A DNA stretch of 64,000 bases from Ectocarpus siliculosus (lineage: Eukaryota > Sar > Phaeophyceae > Ectocarpales > Ectocarpaceae), in NCBI GenBank assembly GCA_000310025.1, contig FN649739.1, positions 593,510-657,509 on the forward strand. Reading direction: 5' to 3'. Below, one piece after another: positions 25,356-36,400 of the stretch. Under the pieces are notes generated by a model. The model was given only the letters and a program-made list of their open reading frames with translations, did not search any database and was not told where the DNA came from. Both the position numbers and the translations under genes were made by a program. The stretch's first letter is position 1; the number at the start of each line of letters is the position of its first letter.

Positions 25356-25956
25356 CATGGTACTGTACGTAGTACACCAACACCGCGGGCTTATCGGATA
25401 CATACATACATACACTTCATCACAGCACCAGAGGGTATGCACTACTTGTAGTGCCTCTCGTGAATTTTAGATTATTGGTTATCCATCTTGGACACGACAA
25501 ATAAGAGGACGGTGTGACATAAACACACCCGCGGTTTGGGTTATCTCCACCTCTAGCAACTGGCCGCTGGCCGCTACAACATGTAACCCATGTCAGTACG
25601 CAGACACCATGGTTATGGAAAAAATAAGTATACGCACAGAAAGACTACACATGGTTGTTAATGTTGTTTTTGTGACGCATCCGAACAATCTCGCCGCCAG
25701 ATACTGCCGAACGGGGATGTGAAAAAACTCAGAACCTATATTTTCCCGAACTGCTTGTATAACGCTCTGCGCTCTGCTTCGTATGCTGCTCTGTCGCACC
25801 CTCTATCAAACTCATTTCCCAGCAGGACAGCGAGTGGGAAGAGACGGAGGGCAGAGGAATGGTAACAATCGTGCGAAACACAAGACGGGTTCAGAAACGG
25901 CTGGGTTAGCAGGATACAACAAATACACTGGTGAGCGCTCTCTCATCTCCTCCGTC

Positions 25957-25999
25957 CAGCAGCAGCAGCAGCAGCAGCAGCAAGAGCAGCAGCAGTACA
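25957..25999. repeat. CAG/CTG microsatellite
   Basis: About eight CAG units, then an interruption (CAAGAG) and three more. It encodes poly-Gln, poly-Ser or poly-Leu in the various frames, none of which look like part of a gene. Confidence 0.95.
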
Positions 26000-26636
26000 T
26001 ACGTACCACAGCCGCACCTTGTCCGCAGCAGTAAGAACACATGTCCAGCTCCGTCGTTTGCATCCTTCGCTGTGCGTACTTTTGAAGGCGGTATCCACAG
26101 CAGCCATCCATATCGAAGACAAAGGGCTATGAGAGCTTGCGTAATGCGTGCCATTTGATGCTACGATGTGTGCTAGTTTCAGGGAATCTCAGGGAACACG
26201 CGCACCTCATAGCTTAGCGGCTACTTTGGTCGAAACTGCTGTAGGTACCATATACATTGTAGACCCGAGGACGAGATCGTGGGGAACGATCGTCGGCCTG
26301 TCGGTGTTATACCGTGCGTCGAGATTCCCGCGTCAAAATTCAAGCTAGCCACAACCGCAGTGTTTTTGTATAGGTCTTACAGTAGTGGCTGTCTGCAATC
26401 AAGTCAAACCGTTGATACGAAGTTTACATCGGTACTGTACCAGATGGTACCAGCAAAAAAATACGCACCTCTCTTCGGTGAGCGGCATGATCACATGACA
26501 GCGTCCGAATACTGCTGTGTGCTTTGCAGCATGTGCACCCTCACTCAAATCACATGTAGATTCCACACGCGGCCCTTTTTTTGTACGACTCTCCTTCTCC
26601 TCCCAGTGCGTCGGTGGGGTCTACTGCTGTGGTCGG

Positions 26637-27905
26637 ATGGCAAACACTCGGCGAAAGCCTCTGCGAGGGGCGGCCCTGCGAGTGCTAGACCTTGTGTCTG
26701 CAGCCTCCACGCCCGAGGAGTGGGCGGCGTGGCTCAAAGTACCCCTGGAGATCGCTGTTAGGACGGGAGATCGAGACCTTGCATCAATGCTGGTGCGGGG
26801 AGGTGCCGAGGCTGGAACTGCAGTGAACGAGGCCATCGCCTGCGGTGACACGGAGGTGATGAGCCTGCTGCTGGACAACGGAGCGTCGGTCAGCGCCACG
26901 GACGCCGAAGGATCTACTCCCCTTCACATCGCTGCTCGAACCGGCAAGGCGGAGATTGTGAGGTCGTTGCTGCTCAAAGGGGCCGAACCAGACGCGCAAG
27001 ACTGCCGCGACTACACGCCGTTGTACATCGCGGCTATGCTTGGACACACTGCGGCGGCGCGAGCGCTGTTGGCAGCGGGTGCTGATATGGACCTGCGGGA
27101 GTGGTACGATGGGGCTCACAGGTCGCCGTTAGAACTCGCCGCTTCGGGAGGGCACGTAGGCGTCTTGAGAGCGATGATCCACCACGGGGTCGACGTCAAC
27201 GCCGGCGACAACTTGTTCGTGCCGGCCCTACATCTGGCGGTGGCTTTCAACAAGGTGAAGGCCGTCAAGGTGCTCCTCGAGGCGGGGGCCGACATCCAAG
27301 GACACAGCTTCAGCCGCAGCACGCCCCTCCACCTCGCTTCCTTCAAGCAGCCCAGCGTCGAGTCTGCGGTGATCCTGTTGGACCACGGTGCGGACGTAAA
27401 CGCGCAGAACGATGACGACAAGACGCCCCTGCACTTCGCCGCCAGCTACGCCGGGCGGCAAGGTAGCGCGGAGCTGGTGGACCTGCTGCTCAGGCGGGGT
27501 GCGGACGAGACCACCCCCGACCGCAACGGCCAGCAGCCCGCTGACAGAGTTGGGCACTGCATGGAACTCGGCGACGTATTGCTAGGACACGAGGTTGTGC
27601 TCGTGCACGAGCTGTTGGCGAACGCCCCGGCAGATAGGGCGTGGCGCCGCCGGGGCTTGCTGGTCTTGTGCCGCGCTTGGCTCCGGAGGTCGCGGCTGAG
27701 GCAAGAGGACGGCGGCGACACGCGCGGTGGTTTGTCTCGGAGGACTCGCAGCCGCGCGAAGCTGGCGAGATCAGACGCGGTCGGCGCGGGATGTCGGAGG
27801 GGCACCCCGGAAGGTGGTACCGGTGACGAGTGGAGAAGTGCCTCTAAGCGAGTGGTGGAGCTGGAGGAGGAGGGCATATTCAGATCAGTCGTGGGATTCC
27901 TGTGA
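26637..27905 (+). CDS. ankyrin-repeat protein
   Basis: A single uninterrupted frame of 422 residues begins at the ATG at 26637; the frame stays open upstream to 26517 but has no earlier ATG. Ankyrin repeats run from about residue 35 to 303. The first two are degenerate, followed by clear TPLHIAARTGKAEIVRSLLL (94-113), TPLYIAAMLGHTAAARALLA (127-146), SPLELAASGGHVGVLRAMI, a PALHLAVAFNK repeat, TPLHLASFKQPSVESAVILL and TPLHFAASYAGR. The C-terminal 120 residues are Arg-rich with AWRRRGLLVLCRAWLRRSR and end in an acidic/basic tail without a known domain. Ankyrin stacks bind protein partners; no enzymatic part is visible. A splice-acceptor-like CCCAG sits about 29 bp before the ATG, so an upstream exon or a 5' untranslated intron is possible. 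Large ankyrin families are typical of brown algae. Confidence 0.88.
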   Translation: MANTRRKPLRGAALRVLDLVSAASTPEEWAAWLKVPLEIAVRTGDRDLASMLVRGGAEAGTAVNEAIACGDTEVMSLLLDNGASVSATDAEGSTPLHIAARTGKAEIVRSLLLKGAEPDAQDCRDYTPLYIAAMLGHTAAARALLAAGADMDLREWYDGAHRSPLELAASGGHVGVLRAMIHHGVDVNAGDNLFVPALHLAVAFNKVKAVKVLLEAGADIQGHSFSRSTPLHLASFKQPSVESAVILLDHGADVNAQNDDDKTPLHFAASYAGRQGSAELVDLLLRRGADETTPDRNGQQPADRVGHCMELGDVLLGHEVVLVHELLANAPADRAWRRRGLLVLCRAWLRRSRLRQEDGGDTRGGLSRRTRSRAKLARSDAVGAGCRRGTPEGGTGDEWRSASKRVVELEEEGIFRSVVGFL

Positions 27906-30430
27906 AGAAAAGTGAGCTGACATGTGTCAAATCAGACAACACGCGTGTTGTACGAATGCCACACCCTGGTTCCATTTTCGCGTGCTCTGTGATTTGGTTG
28001 CCTTCTTCCCGTAGGAGCGACAGGAGTCTCAGCTTCCGAGAAAGCAACGAAAAAGGGCCCGAGTGCTACCGGTACCTACAGCATTGTAGCTCTTTGTGGC
28101 GTCGTGAGCTCTTTAGCTATTGATCACCAGTAATGGGAAGTGTTGCCAAATTTTGAAGCAAGGGGGTTCGTCGAGCAAGTCAGTACCTCAACACGGCAAA
28201 CGAAAATCGTCGCCGTGTTCCCACGCATGCCACAAGGCACCCAGCGCTTCTGTGTACCAACGCCAAGTGTTTCGTACATGGTTCCTCTCATTCACCGTGC
28301 GCAATATTTTGGTGTCCCGCTGTTTTCCCGTAAAAGGGTCCAGTACTTCGCTAGCCCTTGTTTTTTAGGGGGGGATTGGTGGAGATTCTAGTTGCGATTG
28401 TCTTGCTTTTGATCCTCGTATCGCCGTCATGGGCGCGCGGCGTTTGTGTTTAGGGTAGATAATCCACAAGATCTCCTCCGTGTGCCGCTCTCTCCGCCAA
28501 ATACCACATGCGTGACTACCGTGTCGCAGGGTCTACAATAGTCCACGATGAAAAGGGGCCCGAATGGGGATGACAGTGGCACTTTCTTGCCACCCACTTT
28601 TCCCATTATTGTGCCTGGGTTGTACTAGCGTGTCCTGTCCTGCAGCTGCCACCCTGTCTCACTTGCCCGTATGCGGCTCTCCGCTGGCCTCTGCGCGCGA
28701 CAAGGTTTTCAACAAAGAGCGCTATTAAGCCAATTTCAATCCACGTCAGGAAAAAAAAGCGCCCCAAGTGCCCAGCCTGGGTCTCGAACGCGCGCCTAAC
28801 TTGTGTAGACGCAGAATCAAACCATTAAAACTCGTCAGCGCTGACTCTTGAATTCATCTTCTAACAGAGCATCAGAGCACGTGTCGCGTGCCTTCGCCAC
28901 AAACGACCGACCCCGTGGGAACAAAGATGATGCCGCAACCAAGCATGCCGCTTGCAACGTTTCGCGCGCGATGGTCTTGGGGCATGGGGCACCCCCTCCC
29001 CTGTACCTAGGTTGTCGTTTCCCGTGTGCGTAGTGTGTGGAGGAAAAACCTACCTCATCCTTACACCGAGTGAACAATCACTGAGGCCGCCTTACCACCC
29101 TCTGCCGCCGACCCATCTGCTCTTCGGGCACGTACAGGATGACCGAGAACATTCGAAATGTCAGCGAAATCAGTCGTAGTGGCAAGCCGGGTCTGGAGGT
29201 ATGGCGAGAGGGAACGTTTGCAGCGATCTGGGAAGCGTACCGTTCCACGGGAGTCTTCCTGAAGGGCTGCTTCGTTCCGGGGAATATTTAGGGTATATTG
29301 CTGTGCCTGGCTTTTGTCCTGGGCCAACACGTCGTGGATTGTTGAGCGAGTCGCACACGGAGTGTTCCGAAGTTCTGCTTGTGGGGCGGACAGCGTCTTC
29401 GTTTTTTTCTGCAATTGCATTCGTTGTTACAAGAAGGCGTGCAACTAGTGGGCACAAACCGGGGCCGAAGGAAGCAGCGTCCAGCGAGTCGTGGTCCGCG
29501 CGATTGAGCACGATGGAGCACGGCTGCCACCATGGTGTCATGGCGCGTGCGTGCGGTTGGAAAATCAGGATGCAAATCACATACCCGTACAGTAGACGCT
29601 TATGCCGCAGATATCTTGCAGATGCCGAGGTCACCGGCGCACACAAAACAACAAGTAACTACAACACTGTAATAGCCTACCACGGTTCGCGCACAGCATT
29701 CAAATACCACGACGCAACGAAACCATTGGTCCCACCGAGATGCATAGCTTCAACTGTTGCTGTGCCGAACCCCGTTGTTTGGTTTTTCAAGGTGCTGGCG
29801 TCTCTTTCAGAGCCACCGCATGCGGGAAATGCACCTTATGTAGTCGGGAAAACGACCACCATAAAGTAAGCAACGTTCAATAACACGTTGGGACACAAAC
29901 AATCGTCTCGGGGTCGAGCTACTGTAGGCTGGGCGACCCCCTACTGCTACCAAACCACACTGCCTTACTGTGGTCATTGACCTCTTGCCGGTGCATGAAC
30001 CAATGGCCCTGTAATCTAAAACCCGACACCAGACAATCCGTGAACCCCCTTCCCGTCTCTGAGCTATTTTCAGAGGAACTCGAGACGTCAAGACCCCTGA
30101 CGGCACGTCTATCAGTGGTGGGTGGGCCAGGCCGGGTGGACGGCGCGGCTTTACCTCGCTGTGACCTTGATAACGCTGAGCCTGATAGTCGTCCCCGATA
30201 ACCAACCCTGGGCGGATGGTCGACATTGAATATTTGCGAAGTGCTTCCGCAAGCGGCGACATCGGCCTCGGTCATCTAAGAAGTGACCTAGCCCTTCCTC
30301 GGCAGGTTCCAACGATGACCATCTCCCCAAGCCCTCTTGTCGTCGGAGTTCTGGACACCGTGACGCGGTCGCCGCCGCCGCCGCCGCCGCCAAAAGAACC
30401 CGCGGCGACACTCCTTCCGCACGGATTCCC
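27906..30430. other. intergenic between converging ankyrin and globin genes
   Basis: I recognise no gene. A 222-codon plus-strand frame at 29201-29869 overlaps an equally long minus-strand frame and has no motif. Around 28775-28800 a reversed tRNA B-box-like stretch (TCTCGAACGCG) suggests SINE debris. Both neighbouring genes end into this interval. Confidence 0.45.
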
Positions 30431-33400
30431 TTACTTCCACAGCACAAGAACCCCCACGGCCACCGCGACTGCCACCGCCACCGCCGCCGCCGCCGTGTTC
30501 TTCTCGATAGGGAGCTTTTTTTCTCCGGCCGGGGCTCCCGTGTCTTCCCTGGCGGCGGCGATGCAGACGGCCGCGATGGAGTTCATGACCCATGCCCAGG
30601 CGTCCTTTGTCAACTGGTGGCACTCCTCGCCCAGTCCCTTCTCGAGGGTGATGAGGAGGGCCGACACCACTGAGGGGTACATGTCGTCCGTCACTCCGTA
30701 GGTCACGTGCTGCGGGTGAGGTGAGGTGGCAACAAATATGCGGGGGGTGGGTGGGGGGGGGGGGGGTACTCTCATGTTTTGCGTGCCCCACTACAGTTGT
30801 TTGGCCATTGACCACGCGTTCTCGAGAGGACTGAGCGAAACCAAGGAATTATCCACCAGCCTGTACGAAGAACGCGGATGGGTTAGCTATGTACAATAGA
30901 GTCCTGGTTATGTGTGTGTTGTGTCTTCGTCTTATTTATTATGGCGACAGTCCCCCCATTTTTCGTGGTGAGACGTGTACTACATATGTGGAGTACTACA
31001 CTTTTCAGTGTATTTTTCGTAAAACTACAACCATCCAGGGTCACACAGGAGGGGCTTTTTTATCTATTTTCGTGCCCCCACCTTCCTCCTGCGGTGCGTG
31101 CTGAGTTTTATTTTTTTCGCGAGAAGGGTCCAGCCGTCCCTTTCCCTCGTCAACGGTGCTAACGTCGAAGTTTGGTACTCACGACAGCTTTATCAGCTTT
31201 AAATCGTTTCCACCCTCAAATTTTGTATATTTTTCACCCCATGGGGATTCGAACTCGACCTCTGCGACTAGCGGTTTACGTGGATACAGAACAATTTTCA
31301 ACAGAGTCCCCGCATCTTTCCCAGGGTAGGCGCGGGGTGCCGTCAAACAATGGCTGTGCCACCAAGCACCCTTTGGCTGTTTTCTTTGCAACACCCCCCG
31401 GCCTAAATGATGAATGGACTGAATCGCAAACTCCCTAACGCACGAAAGCACCCATGCTTAACTTGCCTGTTGGCCTATATCATGGACAGGAACGTTTTCT
31501 TCACAATAGATCAACCCATCTGATGGCGCCCGACGAAGGGCGACTATTTTCGATGAGATCTTAAGCCATACTGCCGACAACGGTCACCAATAGGACGCCC
31601 AAAGGATTTCATCCCATCACACCCATACGAAAAGGGTATCAGACATCAATCCTTCGACACCATGGTCGTTCGTGCCATGTGTCTCAAGAGTATTGCGAGG
31701 TGCGGTAAACAACGTTGGACACCTCAAAGCAGATTTGACCACCATATTTTTGTTATCATTGTAATGGAGTACGGTGTGTTTTCTTCCTTTAATCAAAAGT
31801 CGTCCCTCCGTTAAGGGCACACATGATTTTTCGTATAAACAGTTGTCTTCAAGCCGGGCGAATGTCCTTAAGGTTGATAACCCTCCAAATGTTGTACATT
31901 CTGCGAGCCACCATGTCTGTGAAAAAAAAATGTCCTTAATCGGGGGAGTGTCCTTAAACATGGTGTCTTCAACCGAGGGATGACTGTATCTTGTTCCAGG
32001 TCAACGGTCTGTAGAACAGCTGTTTGTCTGCTGCCTCGGAGTGCAAGCGATATCCTGCGCTGGACTCTCGCCACCATGCTTGAATCGCACCTTTTTTCCG
32101 AGCTTGACCAGCATAGGCTTGAACTGGTCCATCTTGTCGAGCATCATCACGGCCACACCGATTACCTTCATGAGCTTCGCCCCCTGCTTCTCCATGTCGA
32201 CGTCCTTGAACAGGGGCTGTTAGTCACGTAAGCATGTTCGCCGATGGCAGGCATGAGCGGTTGGGGAAACAATCTTGCCTGTGGAACAAAAGTCCATGTT
32301 ACTTGCTGTCGGACGACATACGTTTGAGGGCCAGCATCGCCTTCTTGCTCTGCAACAGGGTTCAATTTACGACTAATACATTGATGGTCATACTCACGGA
32401 CGCTGAGAACATACTTTCGAAAATACGAGATTTCCCGAGAAACAGACAATATCGCCAAGGCAGTCACAGCAATGCGCCCGGGCGCGAAAAAATCGGACCA
32501 ATCATGAAGGAGGGGGGGAAGTGAAGGTCGGGCGGCCGCGTCAACGTGTGTTCTCTTCACGCCAGAAATTGGCTCCGTCGAATGGCAATAGCGAAGTCAT
32601 TCGCCTCACGTCTTGGTAATAACATGCGCCTGATTCTTGGTTCAGTTGTGGCGGGAACGCGGCATGTTGGACTGGGATGAAGAGAAGGTTTGCAGAGCGA
32701 GTTTTCGTTGGAGCTTGTTACCCACGCGAGAGATATCGCTGCATACGGGAAATCGTACTGTAGTGTGTCGGCTATTGCCATGACTCCATTGCAAATTTAT
32801 CCCGTACTCATTTCATGCGGATAGAGATCGATATTTTTTTAACAGACTACTTTCAATGAGAGGGTTTGTGCGCTGTTTTGCTGCTCGCCGCGATCTTTTT
32901 CGTCGATAAAGAGCCTTCCATCGAAATTTGACGGTGCTTACATCAGCAGACAGACTCATGGCCAGAAGACCCCCTTGAAATTAGAGCGGTGCAGAGAGGT
33001 GGTTTCTCCAAGCAAATGTACACACCCTGTAGACAAATGGCAACGGAGAACTTCGGTAAATCCGGGCGCTCCCAGCGTGCGAACAGTATGAAGTAGTGAT
33101 CGTACAATCGTAGCATCATATACAATCGTAGCATCATATTGTCTCAAATCCGGGGGTAATAGGGACCTTTGTCAGGCTTTTGGGCGTTGAACCAAACCAT
33201 GAACTAGGGATCAGCCGAGAGGGGACAGCAGCAGTCCGCAACGTCTCCGTATGACAGAACCGAACAGAAAAAGAAACATACCTCCACTGGCAAACAGTCA
33301 GATTGCGGCCAGAAAAAAGGCTTGAAATTAGAACCGTGTTGTCGTCCAGCAATCACACACACCCGCGAACAGAAAAGAGCTGCCTCCGCGTGTTTTCCAG

Positions 33401-36400
33401 CGTGCTAACAAGGAGGGTGTGACCGTAGCACCATGGTGTCTGAAATTCCGGTCAAAAGAGGCACGCTTTCGAGCTATCCAGCGTTCAACACGCGCTGAAT
33501 CGGGAGGAGGCGAGATAGAAGAGAGAGCGGTGTCCATATAACTACTGTAACATGGACATGAACGAACGATGTTGTCTTGTGGACTGCTGTCCCCTCTCGC
33601 CTGAATTCCAGTTCATGGTTTGGTGGAACGCCCAACAGCCTGAGAAAGCTCCGGGAGTACCCCCGGATTGTTTTTGAGACAACATGATGCTGGGGTCATT
33701 ACCACCTCTCACTGTTCGAACGCTGGAAGCGCACAAATGTGCAGTTCTCCGTTGCCACTAAGAGGGTGCGTGCGTTTGCTCGAAGAAAACACCTCTCTTC
33801 ACCCGCCAAATAACCATCTTGGTCTTCCGGCCATGTTCTGCAGTCATATTTCGTTGGAAGAATTTATGTACTCCCACGGGGCTACATACAGTCGTGGACC
33901 CGGGTTAGCGGTCCATTGTGCCACAAAAATCTATAACCGCTATTCAGGGCATCACCGCTAAACCTCTTTAGCGGTTATGACACCGCTACACCTCTTTAGC
34001 GGTTATGAACCGCTAACCCGGGAGGCTCAATGGCGGTGATGAACCGCTAAACCGGGAAAAAGCCCATTTTCGCCAAACAAGAGCAGCGTCAAAAGTTCAT
34101 TTTGATAGGGCCTGCATGTGTCTCATTGCAGCAGCCGTACGAAGGTGCAGATGAAGAAGTATCGACCCTAAGGGTGACAACACAGCAAGCACATTAGTGC
34201 ATTTCAATTCACGAAAGCGCCAAGCTTGTTCCCTGATGGACTGTATGCCCTTCATTAAGACTGGAAAATCTTTCGCGTCTCTAACGAACGTGGGGTAAGT
34301 TCGTGACAACGCAATGGCAACCAACCACGTGCTTGAGCAGCTCATTTGTACTATTTGTCGCGTGTATCGACCATGTTTAACCCAACCCCTCTCTGATATT
34401 CGCTTCGAGGAACGCCATTTTTGCCTTGCGAAGATGGTGTGCTGCCTCGCCCACGTCACACAACTCCGCGCACTCTTCAAGCTGGCCAAAATCCGCCGAT
34501 AGCTCCGAGTATGGCGGCTGCGCCATGACCCCCTTGCCCTTCGCACCGTCAACTTCTGCGGTGCAATCTCGCTCTAGCTCTAACTCGTCGTCGGAGGGGT
34601 GAGGCCCCTCCATGTCCATACTGCAGAACTTCTCAACGAGCTTGTTATTCGATCCCGCAAAGCTTCGATCTCTTCATGCGCGCTATTTCTGAGTGCGCTA
34701 CGTTCTGGTCCAGAATTTTCAAAACCTCAACCTTCTGGTCAAAGTTGAGCCGCGTGCGGGGCTGTCGTGTAGCTGCAGCGCGAGTTTTTTCTTCCGCGCC
34801 TGGTGCTAGAAAGCCATTTTCCGCCTCTTTGCGCTTGGTTGGGTGGATTTGCGACGCGAGGGGAACTCTGGGCCTTCTTGGTTGCACACTATTGGCAAAT
34901 GCGGTGCATCTCGTTGCCATCAGGATCCTCCACCTCTCCATACACATGCCGTGCGTGCGGCCACCACAGCCACCTTTACAATCGTGCGCGCCGCTTGGAC
35001 TCAGTGCCGCATCTGAAAGCTACAGTTCTCCATCCGCTCACCGCATGGTGTGTGTGTGTGTTGCTGTGCGCTTTTATTACGGGCATCGACCACGCTAAGC
35101 GGCTGACCAATGTCGCTGTGTCTCTGCAAATTTGAACCGATAACCCTATTGGTCGCTGAAAATATGTCCAGTAACCACTATTGAGGGCACGACCGGTTTA
35201 GCGGTTGCAACCGCTAAACCGGGGTGCAGTCGTGTCACGAGATTCAATAACCGCTACTCAGGGCATCCTAAACAGGGAACCGCTAAACCGGGCCCACGAC
35301 TACTGCTGTACAGGAGTATACGTTCAGCTGCATACCATGTACAAGTACAGCAGGAGTAGAGTTAATTAAAACTCGATTCATGGACCGGCGGGACTTTGTT
35401 GGGCCTTTCGCTGCTTTGTACATTTTTGGTGAAAAACTCTCGTGATATAAATATAAAACTCGAGAATAGATCTTCACAGGATACAAACACAGGACTGTTA
35501 GCCTGCGCCAATACATCCTGGGCAGGTGGGCTGCCGTTGTGGTGCAGCCAAATTTGATCAACCGGAAACAAGCAGCAAGCGATATATCGTCTCCTAAAAA
35601 CCGAAAACTGCTTAATTACTTGAGATTGTATGGATTAATTAAATTTACCAGAGCAGTGGCAAGTGTGAGAGGATTCGTAGAAGAACTGTTCCTCCGTACA
35701 CGATTTCGCTCATACAGAAGCCGAGCTGCACTGACTGACACCTGGCACCAAGGCTATTCGTTGTTTTTTTGCTGTTGAGATAGGAGTTTTTCACCATAAG
35801 TTGATAGACTTCTGCTCGTGAGCTTACCCGCCTTGAGTTCGAACCCTCAACTTTGGCGATTTTTGCACATGGCCGAAGAGCGTCGACCGCGAGGCGCTTG
35901 CGTCCGAAATAATTGATCCTGCCTCCATACATGTACTCCCCAAACCCAAAAACAATTAATTACATCAAACACCCCCATATTTATAATTAGACAAACAAAG
36001 AGAAAACGAGAGAGAGGTTAGAAAAGACAGGCAGACAGGCATATACGCACACCCTGTCTGTGCATCAACTGCAACAACAACCTCCAGCATCCCCGCCATG
36101 CCGACTAGGAAGGGCCGCCCCCCCCCAAAAAAAAATAACGGGGCAGCCCATAAGCTACGCGGCGAGCCTTGTGGAACTGTGTCTGTTCGTTAGTTCGTCT
36201 GTGCTTGCGTGCGATGGAGGCACCAGAGAAAGCGAGAAAGAAAAAGGAGCACGACGAGAGAGGAGGGCAGAGGGGAAAAGAGAGGGTGTAGCAGCATGCA
36301 GCAACCTCACGTACGCGTTGATACGCATGCAGCACAACAACAAATCGTCCGGGCAGTGCCCGAAAGCTTGGTTGGGGGCTGGCGGTGGTGGCGGCGTTGT

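Larger units (their letters stand above)
25146..26636. other. intergenic upstream of the ankyrin gene
   Basis: No gene is recognised. It contains a two-copy tandem repeat (25251-25355), a CATA run near 25400, a CAG microsatellite (25957-25999), and a good acceptor-like pyrimidine tract ending CCCAG at about 26607. The last may mean that an intron precedes the ankyrin start codon. Confidence 0.5.

Noticed and set aside
29201-29869. 222-codon plus-strand frame
   Set aside because: There is no motif, the composition is uneven, and a minus-strand frame of similar length covers the same bases. It cannot be told from chance.
30216-30701. 161-codon plus-strand frame
   Set aside because: It is the antisense shadow of the globin third exon, kept open by GC-rich repeats.
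34676-35135. Plus-strand frames of 140 and 110 codons
   Set aside because: They lie antisense to the helix-turn-helix frame of the pogo-like element and have no features of their own.
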